Numbered from the stretch's first letter, positions 28,661 through 38,822 are shown. The stretch is DNA of 64,000 nt from Asticcacaulis benevestitus DSM 16100 = ATCC BAA-896 (GCF_000376105.1 NZ_AQWM01000003.1:1-64000), one strand, 5' to 3'. Notes: a model not told the origin generated them from the letters alone. Made by a program: numbers and translations.

Positions 28661-29540
28661 CGGCACGGCGCTTCATCAAGGCCGATGGCGAAAAGCCGGT
28701 AATCAGGGCCACGCCCGCAATGATCAGCGCACCACCGACAAGGCTGACCAGGCCGACATGCTCATGCAGGACCAGACTGCCCCACAGGGTGCCGAAGATC
28801 GGGACAAGAAACGTGACGGTCGTGGCCGAGGCCGCTCCCACCTCGTCGATCAGCTTGAAATAAAGAATATAGGCGATCCCGCTGCAGACGATGCCGAGCA
28901 TGGCCACGCAGATCATCACCCACACATCCGGCATGGCGGCGGCGGGAAAAAACGGCGCGGCGGGCAATACCATAAGCGTGGCGGCCCACATGCTACCGTG
29001 GGCGTTCGAGAAGGCATCGACGCTTTTGGCCACCTTGGAATAGAGCGCGGCGATGGCGTAACAGGCGGCGGCGATCAGCCCTGCCCCAACACCGAGTAAA
29101 GCCAGCGGCGACAGGTGCGCGCCATCGAGCCCGACCAGAACCGCCACGCCAGACACGCCGAGCGCCAGGCCGATGATCGTTTTCACCGATAGCCGGTTGC
29201 GCATCCAGATGGCCCCGAAGATCGCGCCCCAGATCGGCGTGGTGGCGTTCAAAACCGACATCAGAGACGCCGGCAGGCTCTTGGCCGCCCAGGCAAACAG
29301 CAGGAACGGCACGGCCGTATTGAACAGGCCCAGAATGACGAAGTGCTTCCAGTCGGCCTTGATATCGAGCGTCTTCTTCCACAGCAGCGCCAGCCCGAGC
29401 AGGAAGACCGCCGCCAGCCCGACACGCAGCTCGATCAGCAGCACCGGCCCGAGCACCGGCGCCGCGATACGCATGAACAGGAACGATCCGCCCCAGATGG
29501 CGGCAAGCCCGAACAATTTCAACAGACTGGACAAGGGCAT
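28647..29540 (-). CDS. EamA/DMT-superfamily permease
   Basis: 297 residues from ATG 29540 (AGGAG 7 nt upstream on the minus strand). Ten hydrophobic helices in two EamA repeats: AIWGGSFLFMRIAAPVLGP in the first, and LIDEVGAASATTVTFLVPIFGTLWGSLVLHE in the second. Probably exports an amino acid or metabolite. The reading frame continues upstream of 29540 but without a better start. Confidence 0.9.
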   Translation of the reverse strand: MPLSSLLKLFGLAAIWGGSFLFMRIAAPVLGPVLLIELRVGLAAVFLLGLALLWKKTLDIKADWKHFVILGLFNTAVPFLLFAWAAKSLPASLMSVLNATTPIWGAIFGAIWMRNRLSVKTIIGLALGVSGVAVLVGLDGAHLSPLALLGVGAGLIAAACYAIAALYSKVAKSVDAFSNAHGSMWAATLMVLPAAPFFPAAAMPDVWVMICVAMLGIVCSGIAYILYFKLIDEVGAASATTVTFLVPIFGTLWGSLVLHEHVGLVSLVGGALIIAGVALITGFSPSALMKRRAVTAE

Positions 29541-29865
29541 GGCGTAACTCCTGAGATCGATCGGCGATATGCCATGAGATAGCTCTGGCGTCCCTCCGTT
29601 TCTTGTTGTCACTATGAGTTTGTCAGGATCGTTACGGCGGTTGGCAGTTGCGTTGCCCTTAAGAAGATGGAGGCACACGAGAGAAGGAAGCGGGATGAAC
29701 TTTCTCCTCCCCTGTAGCGACGCGTTCGGGGGAGGTGCCGAGCTTGTCGAGGCGGAGGGGGCAACCCCGTAGTTAGAAAGAGGCCCCCCTCCGTCAGCGA
29801 CACCAGCCCTTCGGGCCTCGCGCTGCCACCTCCCCCGCTTTGCAGGGGAGGAAAAGTAAGATCAC
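29541..29865. repeat. Intergenic repeat element, copy B, within a 325-bp gap
   Basis: The gap between the EamA and polymerase genes holds an element bounded by terminal inverted repeats TCCTCCCCTG (29705-29714) and CAGGGGAGGA (29843-29852). Inside are GGCGGAGGGGG (29751-29761) with its complement CCCCCTCCGTC, and GCGAC-accagcccttcgggcctcgc-type hairpins. It is a palindromic element resembling copy A at 13748. Nothing else is seen in 29541-29704 except the EamA RBS. Confidence 0.7.
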
Positions 29866-31158
29866 CTACTCCCAAAATTCCGGCTGTTCCGGGATGCGGT
29901 TGAAAGCGATCTTGGCCCCGACAAAGCCGTGCATCTTGGTGGGTGGGCCGATGGTCACCTTATCCTTACCAAACCTCTGATTGATACCATCGAGCGCCGA
30001 CAACAGGTTCATATGGCGGCCATCTTCCTCACCTTCCGGCGTCCAGCCGAAAAGGTCCGGCTTCATGCCCGCTTCAAGGAGATGGAGACAGGTGACAACG
30101 ATCTGCTTCACCCGCGGGCCTTTAAGTTTACGCGCGCATTGCGCCCACAGCTCATCGCAGGCCTGCAGCATACGGAAACTGTCCGAGGTGACGGCAAAGC
30201 GCGTCGCCGCCTCCAGCTTTTCGCCATCCGCGCCGCGCAGGTAGATATGTAAACCGCCGCACTTATAGCCCATGCGCCGCAGCCGCGAACCGCACTTGGC
30301 CGTCAACCGCCGTGCAACGCCGCGCGCGTGCTCCACCGGACGCAGCTCCTGCGCCAGAACATGGCCGTGGGTGATGCTGGCGCGGTGGGTTTCGATCTCG
30401 GGTGGATCGGTGCCATGGAGGGCATACCAGAAGTTTTCCCCCATGATGCCGCGCCACACCTGACGCATCCGCGACGGGCTCATATCCCACAGTTCCCGCA
30501 CCGTCTCAACGCCCACCTTATTCAGCCGCATCTTCATCGAGCGTCCGATACCGGCGAACTCATCAATATCGAGATCAAGAAGCGCGCCGGGCAGTTGATC
30601 CTGCCGCAGCACGGTCAGGCCCAGCGGCTTTTTCATATCGGCCGCCGTCTTGGCCAGCAGGCGCGACGGCGCGATGCCGATGGAAGAGGTCAGGCACTCG
30701 CCGACATTCTCCAAGATGCGCCGCTGGATGCGGTGGCCGAGCGCGCGTGCCGGCGCTTCCAGACACTGCGGCCCCATCAGCCGGCACACGACCTCATCGA
30801 TCGAACACACCTTTTCGACCGGAATGACGTGATCGATCTGCTCCAGGATCTTGTTGTGCAACTCGACATAACGATCCGGTCGGGCCTCCCGGACAATCAG
30901 GCCCGGAATCTTCTCCCTCGCCTCCTTGACCTGGGTGCCGGTTTTGACGCCAAGCGCCTTGGCCTGATAGCTGGCGGCGATGGCGCAGGTGTAATCCGAC
31001 ATCACTGGCACCACGATCACCGGCTTGCCGCGTATCGCCGGTTCGTCCTGCTGGGCGCAACTGGCGAAATACGAGTTCATATCGAGGTAGAGCCAGCGCA
31101 GTTCCGCACCGTCGCGCCAGCGTTCGTCAAGTTCTGTCGTGTCTGCATTCTGCGCCAT
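29866..31158 (-). CDS. SOS-controlled Y-family DNA polymerase (DinB/UmuC-like)
   Basis: 430 residues from ATG 31158 (MAQNADTTELDERW). Palm carboxylates are present: Asp in WLYLDMNSYFAS and the Asp-Glu of CSIDEVVC, so it should be catalytically active, unlike ImuB. IAPSRLLAKTAADMKKPLGL and the helix-hairpin-helix IDEFAGIGRSMKMRLNKVGV follow. It differs from canonical DinB in the GKPVIVVPVMSDYTCAIAAS finger region. The long frame upstream of 31158 is rejected because a LexA box and promoter lie there. It performs translesion synthesis; exact subfamily uncertain. Confidence 0.88.
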   Translation of the reverse strand: MAQNADTTELDERWRDGAELRWLYLDMNSYFASCAQQDEPAIRGKPVIVVPVMSDYTCAIAASYQAKALGVKTGTQVKEAREKIPGLIVREARPDRYVELHNKILEQIDHVIPVEKVCSIDEVVCRLMGPQCLEAPARALGHRIQRRILENVGECLTSSIGIAPSRLLAKTAADMKKPLGLTVLRQDQLPGALLDLDIDEFAGIGRSMKMRLNKVGVETVRELWDMSPSRMRQVWRGIMGENFWYALHGTDPPEIETHRASITHGHVLAQELRPVEHARGVARRLTAKCGSRLRRMGYKCGGLHIYLRGADGEKLEAATRFAVTSDSFRMLQACDELWAQCARKLKGPRVKQIVVTCLHLLEAGMKPDLFGWTPEGEEDGRHMNLLSALDGINQRFGKDKVTIGPPTKMHGFVGAKIAFNRIPEQPEFWE

Positions 31159-31163
31159 ATAAA

Positions 31164-31178
31164 GAACATAACAAGAAC
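31164..31178 (-). promoter_or_regulatory. LexA (SOS) box
   Basis: On the minus strand GTTC-TTGTTAT-GTTC is a perfect alphaproteobacterial SOS box (GTTC-N7-GTTC). It overlaps a likely promoter (TTGACT then, 18 bp on, TATGTT) and ends 5 bp before the polymerase ATG, which implies a leaderless or nearly leaderless transcript. Confidence 0.92.
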
Positions 31179-31266
31179 ATTCTTGCCGAGTCAAGCCCTC
31201 AGGGCCATCACGCACTTGCGATAAAGAAACTGTCGCAATCGGTCGCAAATCAGTTATAAACCGCGC

Positions 31267-32607
31267 ATGTCAAAAGCCGATACCTCTGTTGCGTCCACGG
31301 ACGAGGCCCTGCTGTCCGAAGCGGAACCGGTAATCCCGCCCGAGGCCGACGATCCGCGTAACGAGCGCACCTTTTTTCGCGGCAAGCTGTTACGCAAAAT
31401 CCGCCATTTCATGAACGAAAACGGCCCTCTGGCGGCCATGTTCGCCGTGGTGTTCGTCAACCTGGTCGGCTTCGGCATCGTCGTACCGCTGATGCCGTTC
31501 TTCGCGCAAAGCCTGCACGCCCAGGCCTGGCAGGTGACCCTGATGTTCACCACCTATTCGCTCGGTCAGTTCTTCGCCGAACCCTATTGCGGCCGCCTGA
31601 GCGATCGCATCGGTCGCAAGCCGATCCTGATCGTCACCACGGCGCTCAGCGTGCTCTTCTATGTGCTGCTGGCCTTTTCGCCCAATATCTGGGTCGCCAT
31701 CCTGATACGCTTTTTCGGTGGCCTAAGCTCCGGTAATATCTCGACCATTCAGGGCTATGTCTCGGATGTCTCCCCGCCGGAAAAGCGCTCCGGCCGCATG
31801 AGCCTGATCGGCGGCGCCTTCTCGCTCGGCTTCGTCATCGGCCCGTTTATCGGCGGGATGCTGAGCCATGAAGGCGGCGGTGGCGGCAACGAATTTCGCC
31901 TGCCGCTGATCGGTGCGGCCGTGCTTTCGGGTATCGCGTGTCTGGGCGTTATGCTGTTCATTAGCGAAAGCCGCCAGCGCCGCAGCAAGGTCGAGGCCGC
32001 CCAGCCCAACATCCTGAAAACCGCTCAGGAAGCCTGGCGCAATCCGGTGATGGTGCGCCTCATCCTCGCCACGCTCTGTTATATGGCGGCCTTCGCGGGT
32101 CTGGAATCCACCTTCGGCCTGTGGGCGGAATCGCGCTTCCAATGGGGACCGAAAGAGATCGGCGCTATCTTCCTGTTCATCGGCCTCGCCGCCGCCATGA
32201 TGCAGATGGTCTTCATGCGCCCCCTCACCCGCCGTTATGGCGAGAGCAAGGTTTTGGCCGGCGGGCTGTTCGTTTTCGGCCTCAGCTTCGCGCTTCAAGG
32301 CATCAACCACATCAACTGGCTGATTACCCCCATCGTCATGCTGGGCACGCTCGGTCAGGCGGTCATCTTCTCCTCCATCTGCGCCATCATAGCCATGTCG
32401 ACCTCGCCCGATAAACAAGGCGCCATGCTCGGCCTCAACATGTCGACCGGCGCCATTGCCCGCATCACCGGCCCTATGCTGGCTGGCTACCTGTTTAGCT
32501 GGCTTGGCCCCGACGCCGCCCTGTGGATGGGTGCTGGCCTCACCCTTCCCGCCGCCCTGCTGGCCCTGCAGGTCGGCAAACAACAGAAGCGTCACGCCAA
32601 TGGATAG
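31267..32607 (+). CDS. MFS transporter, TetA/DHA1-like
   Basis: 446 residues. A 55-residue cytoplasmic N-terminus leads into 12 membrane helices. The MFS A-like motif is GRLSDRIGRKPIL, preceded by FVNLVGFGIVVPLMPFFAQSLHA; motif with GRMSLIGGAFSLGFVIGPFIGGML matches drug:H+ antiporters of the TetA/DHA1 type. Substrate unknown. It is divergent from the SOS polymerase 108 bp away. The stop overlaps the next gene by 8 bp. Confidence 0.92.
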   Translation: MSKADTSVASTDEALLSEAEPVIPPEADDPRNERTFFRGKLLRKIRHFMNENGPLAAMFAVVFVNLVGFGIVVPLMPFFAQSLHAQAWQVTLMFTTYSLGQFFAEPYCGRLSDRIGRKPILIVTTALSVLFYVLLAFSPNIWVAILIRFFGGLSSGNISTIQGYVSDVSPPEKRSGRMSLIGGAFSLGFVIGPFIGGMLSHEGGGGGNEFRLPLIGAAVLSGIACLGVMLFISESRQRRSKVEAAQPNILKTAQEAWRNPVMVRLILATLCYMAAFAGLESTFGLWAESRFQWGPKEIGAIFLFIGLAAAMMQMVFMRPLTRRYGESKVLAGGLFVFGLSFALQGINHINWLITPIVMLGTLGQAVIFSSICAIIAMSTSPDKQGAMLGLNMSTGAIARITGPMLAGYLFSWLGPDAALWMGAGLTLPAALLALQVGKQQKRHANG

Positions 32608-33259
32608 ATTTCAATCGGACTGGCAAAGCTTTCACCCGCGCACCCCGCCGGTCGGGCACCTGCTGCGCGAGGCAGAGGGCTGGAATGTCACGCGCTTTCA
32701 CCTGCTACCCGATGGCCGCAAAACGGCGCACAACCGTGACGAACTGCACAGCCTGCTCAAGCGCTTCAATACTATCGCCACGGCCACGCTGGGCGAGGAC
32801 GCCCCTTGCTATCTGATCGCGCTGCAATCACCCAATCAGGACGCCCGCCATCGCCAGCGCTTCGAGCGCCTGAAATCGCGCTACGACCTGACACCGGGCT
32901 GGGAGTTCCATCAGGCCAGCGACAACCTGACCTACACGGTGTGCAGCGGCGACGTGACGTGGCAGACCAACGGCTTCAACCGCATTCTGCTCCATATCTA
33001 CCAGACCGACCTGTGGGACGTGATCTGGATGAACAAAGCCACCGGCGCGGTCTTCCGCCCCTATGACGCCGGCGCCGATATCTCGCAGCCGACGCCGAAC
33101 GACCTGATCGCGCGCATCTCGTCCTTCTATGGCTGGATGCCGCAGAACGGCCTGGGCTTCATCCGCTTCAATCAGGCGCAGATGGCGACGGCGAAGTTTC
33201 AGGTCACCAAGCCTTGCGCCGAGGCCATCCAGAAGGTCATCGCGGCGCAGCAGAAATAA
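32600..33259 (+). CDS. Hypothetical protein coupled to MFS gene
   Basis: 219 residues from ATG 32600, overlapping the transporter stop by 8 bp (ATGGATAG). Soluble alpha/beta pattern with YDLTPGWEFHQASDNLTYTV and NGFNRILLHIYQTDLWDVIWMNKATGAVFRPYD. This recalls DUF3885-like proteins, but I hold the match weakly. No signal or catalytic motif seen. Confidence 0.7.
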   Translation: MDRFQSDWQSFHPRTPPVGHLLREAEGWNVTRFHLLPDGRKTAHNRDELHSLLKRFNTIATATLGEDAPCYLIALQSPNQDARHRQRFERLKSRYDLTPGWEFHQASDNLTYTVCSGDVTWQTNGFNRILLHIYQTDLWDVIWMNKATGAVFRPYDAGADISQPTPNDLIARISSFYGWMPQNGLGFIRFNQAQMATAKFQVTKPCAEAIQKVIAAQQK

Positions 33260-33261
33260 CT

Positions 33262-33732
33262 CTATGTCCCGATCATCTCACGCCATCTTTCACTTAGCTT
33301 CGCATAATCCGGATCAGCAGGATAAGCCAGTTCATCCGGACTGATAACGAAAAACGCTTGTTTCGAGGCTGTCCAGATATGTCCGGCGGGTCGGAGCCAT
33401 GAGGCGTCGTCCAGCGTACCGCCTTTGATATTGAAGGTCTCGGCACCTACGAACCGCCCATGAAACAATCGTGTTCCGCATTCCGGACAAAATTCACAGC
33501 GCTTGGTTTTACCACTGTCTGCGGTCACCATGAAAACAGCCGGTTCCCCAAAAACTTCGACATCGCTGGCACGCACCTTTACGGATTCACCAAACGCCGA
33601 AGAGGACTGTTTTTGACAATGCGTGCAGTGACATAGATAAAAGACCACCGGCGCGGCATTCAGACGATAGCGAATGTGTCCACATTGGCAGGCACCATGG
33701 ACTGGGAATCGCGGCAACTTGACCAAGGGCAT
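33262..33732 (-). CDS. GFA/CENP-V family zinc protein
   Basis: 156 residues from ATG 33732 (AGGAG upstream). Zinc ligands are arranged as in GFA proteins: GACQCGHIRY, LCHCTHCQKQSSSAFG, and FCPECGTRLF. The family name comes from glutathione-dependent formaldehyde-activating enzyme, but most members have unknown substrates. Convergent with the gene ending at 33259. Confidence 0.9.
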   Translation of the reverse strand: MPLVKLPRFPVHGACQCGHIRYRLNAAPVVFYLCHCTHCQKQSSSAFGESVKVRASDVEVFGEPAVFMVTADSGKTKRCEFCPECGTRLFHGRFVGAETFNIKGGTLDDASWLRPAGHIWTASKQAFFVISPDELAYPADPDYAKLSERWREMIGT

Positions 33733-33896
33733 GATATATCTCCTGGATTGAGCAAGCCCTTGTACCGATTCAGCCCTTGCGCTTCCAACCCTTTTCCTGT
33801 AACACCCGCCGTTCTTATTGACCCGACAGGCTAAAGGCATGCCTAGGCGGGTCTTAATTTCCTATAGAGGGCGGCTTTAACCAAGCCGTACATGAA

Positions 33897-34094
33897 ATGC
33901 CCAAGTTGAAGACCAAGTCGGGCGCTAAAAAGCGTTTCCGCATCACTGCCTCAGGCAAGGTAAAGGCCGGCGTTGCCGGTAAGCGTCACCGTTTGATCTC
34001 TCACAACGCCAAGTACATCCGTCAAAACCGGGGTACCGAAGTGATGTCCAAGCCGGACATCGTGAAGATCAAATCCTACATGCCTTACGCCTAA
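33897..34094 (+). CDS. rpmI: 50S ribosomal protein L35
   Basis: 65 residues with the family pattern [23 protein letters not shown] and [11 protein letters not shown]. Directly upstream of rplT (15 bp), the usual pair. Confidence 0.98.
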   Translation: MPKLKTKSGAKKRFRITASGKVKAGVAGKRHRLISHNAKYIRQNRGTEVMSKPDIVKIKSYMPYA

Positions 34095-34109
34095 GAGGAG
34101 CAGACACAT

Positions 34110-34469
34110 ATGGCTCGTGTTAAAAGAGGCGTAACTTCCCACGCCCGTCACAAAAAAGTTCTGAAACTTGCCAAAGGCTTCTACGGCCGCCGCAAGAACA
34201 CCATCCGCACCGCCAAGGCGGCCGTTGACCGTTCGGGTCAATACGCCTACCGCGACCGTCGCAACAAGAAGCGTTCGTTCCGCGCCCTGTGGATTCAACG
34301 CATCAATGCGGCTGCCCGCATCGAAGGCTACACCTACTCGCAGTTCATCCACGGCCTGAACGTTGCCGGCATCGACATGGACCGCAAGGTTCTGTCCGAC
34401 ATCGCCATGCACGACATGCCGGGCTTTAGCGCCATCGCCGCTAAGGTGCGCGCAGCCCTGGCTGCCTAA
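34110..34469 (+). CDS. rplT: 50S ribosomal protein L20
   Basis: 119 residues. [23 protein letters not shown] and [21 protein letters not shown] are L20 signatures. L20 is an assembly protein and in other bacteria represses its own operon through the mRNA leader; no such leader structure is obvious here. Confidence 0.98.
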   Translation: MARVKRGVTSHARHKKVLKLAKGFYGRRKNTIRTAKAAVDRSGQYAYRDRRNKKRSFRALWIQRINAAARIEGYTYSQFIHGLNVAGIDMDRKVLSDIAMHDMPGFSAIAAKVRAALAA

Positions 34470-34488
34470 GGCTTTTCAAGCTGACGAA

Positions 34489-34525
34489 AAAGCCCCGCAC
34501 CTTCACCGGTCGCGGGGCTTTTTTA
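34489..34525 (+). terminator. rpmI-rplT terminator
   Basis: AGCCCCGC (34491-34498) and GCGGGGCT (34512-34519) stem, 13-nt loop, TTTTTTATT tail. Confidence 0.92.
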
Positions 34526-34604
34526 TTGTCCAAATTTCCGCTTTCCGCGCCTCGCAACATCGCCTAAACACTCGCCAAAGCTTCTCCACTCAAAGACACG
34601 CAAA

Positions 34605-35678
34605 ATGACCGTTTACGCCGAACTCCAGAGCGAAATCGCCGCTGAAATCACCGCCGCCACCGATCTGGCCGCGCTCGACGCCGTGCGCGTATCGGCGCTA
34701 GGCAAGACCGGCCGCATTTCCGGCCTGCTCAAGACCCTGGGCGCCCTGCCGCCGGAAGAGCGCAAAACCACCGGTGCCGCCATCAACGCCGTGCGCGATG
34801 TCATTCAGTCGGCACTTGATGACCGCAAGGCGACGCTTGAAGCCGCTCATCTGGCCGAGCGTCTGGCCAGGGAACATATCGACCTCTCCCTGCCCTCCGC
34901 ACCGCGCCCGAAAGGCGGCGTTCACCCCACGCTTCAGGTCATGGACGAGATGATCGCCATCTTCGCCGACATGGGCTTCGAGGTCGCCGAAGGGCCGGAT
35001 ATCGAGGACGACTTCCACAACTTCACCGCCCTGAACTTCCCCAAGAAGCATCCGGCGCGCGAAATGCACGACACCTTCTTCTTCAACCCCGATGAAAACG
35101 GCGTGCGCAAGCTGCTGCGCACCCATACCTCGCCGGTGCAGATCCGCTCGATGATATCCGGCAAGCCGCCGTTCCGCCTGATCGTGCCCGGCCGCGTCTT
35201 CCGCTGCGACTCAGATCAGACCCACACGCCGATGTTCCACCAGATCGAAGGTCTGGTGATCGACAAAACGGCGCATATGGGCCATCTGAAATGGGTGCTG
35301 GAAACCTTTATCTCGCACTTCTTCGAGACCAACGACGTTACCACCCAGTTCCGCCCGCACCACTTCCCGTTCACCGAACCCTCGGCCGAACTCGATGTGC
35401 GCTGCTCGTGGGAAAAGGGTGAACTTAAAGTCGGCTCCGGCGACTCGTGGCTCGAAGTGCTCGGCTGCGGCATGGTCCATCCGAACGTGCTGCGTGCCTG
35501 CGGTATCGATCCCGATGAATATCAAGGCTTCGCCTGGGGCATGGGCGTCGATCGTCTGGCCATGCTGAAATACGGCGTGCCCGATCTGCGCGACATGTTC
35601 GCCGCCGATACGCGCTGGCTTGGCCACTACGGCTTTAGTGGTTTTAGCGCCCCGAACTCGGCATCTGGCCTCAGCTAA
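34605..35678 (+). CDS. pheS: Phenylalanyl-tRNA synthetase alpha subunit
   Basis: 357 residues, normal length. N-terminal coiled-coil that contacts tRNA, then the class II catalytic core: [38 protein letters not shown] (motif 2 region), and the motif 3 [17 protein letters not shown]. Forms an alpha2-beta2 enzyme with PheT, encoded 50 bp downstream. Confidence 0.98.
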   Translation: MTVYAELQSEIAAEITAATDLAALDAVRVSALGKTGRISGLLKTLGALPPEERKTTGAAINAVRDVIQSALDDRKATLEAAHLAERLAREHIDLSLPSAPRPKGGVHPTLQVMDEMIAIFADMGFEVAEGPDIEDDFHNFTALNFPKKHPAREMHDTFFFNPDENGVRKLLRTHTSPVQIRSMISGKPPFRLIVPGRVFRCDSDQTHTPMFHQIEGLVIDKTAHMGHLKWVLETFISHFFETNDVTTQFRPHHFPFTEPSAELDVRCSWEKGELKVGSGDSWLEVLGCGMVHPNVLRACGIDPDEYQGFAWGMGVDRLAMLKYGVPDLRDMFAADTRWLGHYGFSGFSAPNSASGLS

Positions 35679-35728
35679 GAAAGACCCGGAGGCTCAGCCT
35701 CCTGGACCTCGAAACAAAAGATAAGAAC

Positions 35729-38128
35729 ATGAAATTCTCGCTCTCCTGGCTTAAAGATCACCTCAAGACCGACGCCGATATCGACACGGTGGCCGCCGCC
35801 ATGACCATGGCCGGCCTCGAAGTCGAGGACATCCACGATCCCGCCAAGGCGCTCAAGCCCTTTACCGTCGCCAAGGTGATCTCCGCCGCCCAGCACCCTA
35901 ATGCGGACCGCCTGCAGGTGCTGCAGGTCGATACGGTTGACGGCCTCAAGGAAATCGTCTGCGGCGCCCCCAATGCCCGCGCCCGCCTGACCACCATCTA
36001 CGCCCCGATCGGCGCCTATGTGCCCGGCCTGGGCGTCACCCTCGTTGAAAAGCCGGTGCGCGGCGTCGTCTCCAACGGCATGATGTGCTCCGGCGCCGAA
36101 TTGCAGATCGACAGCGAATCCGACGGCATTCTGGAGCTCTCCGATGATCTGGCCGTCGGCACACCCGCAGCCCAGGTTTTCGGTGCCGAGCCCGTCATCG
36201 ACTTTGAAGTCACCCCCAACCGCCCCGACTGGCTGGGCGTTCACGGCATCGCCCGCGATCTCGCCGCCACCGGCCTTGGCACCTTCACCGAAACGACGGT
36301 CACCCCGGTCAAGGGCAGCTTCCCCTCATCGATCACGGTCAAGATCGATGGCGACGCCTGCCGCCACTTCACCGGCCGCGTTATCCGCAGTGTGAAGAAC
36401 GGCCCGTCGCCGAAGTGGCTGCAGGATAAGCTGAAATCTATCGGCCTCAAGCCGATCAGCGCGCTGGTCGATATCACCAACTATCTGTCGTTCGATCGCG
36501 CCCGTCCGCTGCACGTCTATGATGTCGCCAAGCTCGTCGGCACCACGCTGGAAGCCCGCCTTGGCCATCATAACGGCCCAAACGATGAGCAACTGATCGC
36601 GCTTGACGGCAAGACCTACGACATTGGTCCCGATATGTGCGTCATCGCCGATGCCGGGGGCCAGCGCCCCATCGGTCTTGGCGGCGTTATGGGCGGCGAA
36701 AGCACCGGTGTGTCGGACGACACGACTGAGGTCTTTCTGGAATGCGCCTGGTTCGAGCCGATCCGCATCGCCCAGACCGGCCGCACCTTAAGCCTTAATT
36801 CCGACGCGCAATACCGTTTCGCGCGCGGCGTCGATCCGCAATCCACCCGCCCCGGTCTCGAACTGGCGACGCAACTGATCCTCGATCTTTGCGGCGGTGA
36901 AGCCTCCGAGGTCGTGGAAACCGGTGCCGCCATCGAAGGCCGTCCCGATGTCACCTTCGATCCGGCCTATGTGGCGCAACTGACCGGCCTCGACGTGCCG
37001 ACCGACAAGATCGAGCACATCCTGACCGCGCTCGGCTTTGGCGTCACCACCGGCGCAAGCTGGACCGTCAGGGTGCCGTCGTGGCGTCGTGACGTGGACG
37101 GCAAGGCCGATCTCGTCGAAGAAGTCGCCCGCATCTACGGCTTCAACCATATCCCCGCCACGCCCCTGCCTTCGGTTGGTTTGCGTCCGGGCGGCGTGTT
37201 AACCGCACAGCAGGCCAAGGCCCGCACCGCCCGTCGCGCCCTCGCCGCCTATGGCTATTCCGAAGCCGTCACCTGGTCGTTCATGCGTCAGGACTGGGCC
37301 AAACTGTTCGGCGGCGGTGATGACAAACTGGTGCTGGCCAACCCCATCGCCTCCGAACTGAACTGCATGCGCCCCTCGGCCTTGCCGAACCTGCTCGAAG
37401 CCGCCGGCCGCAATGCCGCGCGTGGTCATGCCGGCGCGCAACTGTTCGAAATCGGGCCGATCTATCTCGGTCTGGAGCCCAATGACCAGAAGCCGACCAT
37501 CACCGTCCTGAAAGCGCCGGGCAAGGCGCGGAGCTGGCAAGCGGCTGGCGAAGACGCCCTGTTCGCGCTCAAGGGCGACCTGATGGCCCTGCTCGACGCC
37601 ATGGGCGCGCCTGTCGCCTCGCTGCAACTGCTGCAGGGCTCCAACGCCGCACACTGGCACCCCGGCCGTTCGGCGCGTCTGCAACTTGGCCCCAAGCAGA
37701 TCGTTGCCGAATTTGGCGAACTGCATCCGGCCGTGCTCAAGGCCATGGACCTGAGCGGCGCTTATGTCGGGTTTGAAATCCGCATCGATAACCTGCCGGC
37801 GCCTAAGTCTAAGTCCGGCAAATCGAAGGGCGCGCTTAGCCTGTCGAACCTGATGCCTTTGACCCGCGATTTCGCCTTCCTTGGCGATGAAAAGCTGGCC
37901 GCCGGCGATCTGGTCCGCGCCATCAAGGGTGCTGACAAGACCCTGATCGGCGAGGCGCAGGTCTTCGACGTCTATCGCGGCCAAGGCGTGCCCGAAGGTC
38001 AGAAATCGCTCGCCATCGAGGTGACCCTCACCCCGACCGACAAGACCCTGACCGAGCCTGAAATCGAAGCGATCAGCAGCAAAATCATCGCCGCCGCGCA
38101 AAAAGTCGGGGCCATCCTCCGCACCTAG
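35729..38128 (+). CDS. pheT: Phenylalanyl-tRNA synthetase beta subunit
   Basis: 799 residues. Order: N-terminal OB-fold tRNA-binding domain (about 40-150, [22 protein letters not shown]), B3/B4 editing region, B5 domain (about 405-475) ending [16 protein letters not shown], catalytic-like core, and C-terminal anticodon-binding domain (about 705-799, [13 protein letters not shown]). Complete and in frame. Confidence 0.97.
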   Translation: MKFSLSWLKDHLKTDADIDTVAAAMTMAGLEVEDIHDPAKALKPFTVAKVISAAQHPNADRLQVLQVDTVDGLKEIVCGAPNARARLTTIYAPIGAYVPGLGVTLVEKPVRGVVSNGMMCSGAELQIDSESDGILELSDDLAVGTPAAQVFGAEPVIDFEVTPNRPDWLGVHGIARDLAATGLGTFTETTVTPVKGSFPSSITVKIDGDACRHFTGRVIRSVKNGPSPKWLQDKLKSIGLKPISALVDITNYLSFDRARPLHVYDVAKLVGTTLEARLGHHNGPNDEQLIALDGKTYDIGPDMCVIADAGGQRPIGLGGVMGGESTGVSDDTTEVFLECAWFEPIRIAQTGRTLSLNSDAQYRFARGVDPQSTRPGLELATQLILDLCGGEASEVVETGAAIEGRPDVTFDPAYVAQLTGLDVPTDKIEHILTALGFGVTTGASWTVRVPSWRRDVDGKADLVEEVARIYGFNHIPATPLPSVGLRPGGVLTAQQAKARTARRALAAYGYSEAVTWSFMRQDWAKLFGGGDDKLVLANPIASELNCMRPSALPNLLEAAGRNAARGHAGAQLFEIGPIYLGLEPNDQKPTITVLKAPGKARSWQAAGEDALFALKGDLMALLDAMGAPVASLQLLQGSNAAHWHPGRSARLQLGPKQIVAEFGELHPAVLKAMDLSGAYVGFEIRIDNLPAPKSKSGKSKGALSLSNLMPLTRDFAFLGDEKLAAGDLVRAIKGADKTLIGEAQVFDVYRGQGVPEGQKSLAIEVTLTPTDKTLTEPEIEAISSKIIAAAQKVGAILRT

Positions 38129-38489
38129 AGCCTCATGCCGAAAAGCGGAGGCCACGTTACAGAGCCGACGAAGGCTCTAAGCCAATCAGAGACGCCATTT
38201 GCGCAAAATATGTTCACGCAAATGGCGTCTCACTTCACGATTATGTGCCGGCTAAGAACGGCCTTCTCGGACTTAGGGAGTCGTTAACACCTCGCCAACA
38301 TAGCTAGTGGCTTAAGTAAACTGGCAATGGACCGGCACGTGGATTTTCATAACCCAAGCGATGAACGCATCCTGCCCAATATCGGCCGCTTCGCCACTTC
38401 CAACCTCGGCTTTATGGCCTGACATGCCTAACCGCTGTTAACCCGTTCTTTAAAAACGGCATTAAACTTTCGCGCGCATACTTATCCAC
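38129..38489. repeat. 361-bp gap with a 15-bp-arm hairpin
   Basis: GAGACGCCATTTGCG (38189-38203) and CGCAAATGGCGTCTC (38217-38231) are a perfect 15-bp inverted repeat with a 13-nt loop and no T tail. Before it, TAGAGCCT...AAGGCTCTA (38127-38179) is a looser repeat. Near the 3' end, TTAA-N8-TTAA occurs twice (38437-38468), loosely like CtrA half-site pairs although the CtrA spacing is N7. No convincing gene is seen in this gap. Confidence 0.6.
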
Positions 38490-38705
38490 ATGAACGCGAT
38501 CAGTACAGCATATCAGGGCATTGTTTCCGCCAGCAACCGCTTCGACAAGGCGGCCAGCAGCACGGTAAAAAATGCCAGTGACGGCAAGGACATCCTGACC
38601 GACCTGGTTGAACAGATCGATTCACGTACAGCCTTTGAAGCCAATATCAGCGTCTTCAAAGCCGCCGACGCCATGCTTGGCAAGCTGCTGGACATCAAGA
38701 CCTAA
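38490..38705 (+). CDS. 71-residue mini flagellar rod/hook-type protein
   Basis: The N-terminus (ISTAYQGIVSASNRFDKAASSTVKNA) resembles the first helix of flagellar rod and hook proteins, which carry an SGLxAAxxRLDxxANNxAN pattern. The C-terminus (AFEANISVFKAADAMLGKLLDIKT) resembles their last helix (EANxxVxKTADxMLGxLLDI). The two are joined with almost nothing between. It could be an axial-structure adaptor or an unrelated helical hairpin. It is isolated from other flagellar genes. A terminator follows at 38771. Confidence 0.75.
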   Translation: MNAISTAYQGIVSASNRFDKAASSTVKNASDGKDILTDLVEQIDSRTAFEANISVFKAADAMLGKLLDIKT

Positions 38706-38770
38706 TGCACCCTGGCTAAATCTAAGACGATTTGGACATTTCCTGACCAAGTCCCCCACCCCTGAACTTA

Positions 38771-38804
38771 AAAAGCCCGCCGGAACTCCGACGGGCTTTC
38801 TTTA
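38771..38804. terminator. Shared bidirectional terminator
   Basis: AAAAGCCCG...CGGGCTTTCTTT: stem AAGCCCGCCGG/CCGACGGGCTT with one mismatch, A-rich on one side and T-rich on the other. It lies between the mini rod gene and the convergent trcR. Confidence 0.85.
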
Positions 38805-38822
38805 TGTCTGCTATGGCGAAGC

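Noticed and set aside
38327-38422. 31-codon open frame in the pheT-mini rod gap
   Set aside because: No ribosome site and no recognisable pattern; chance frames of this size are common.
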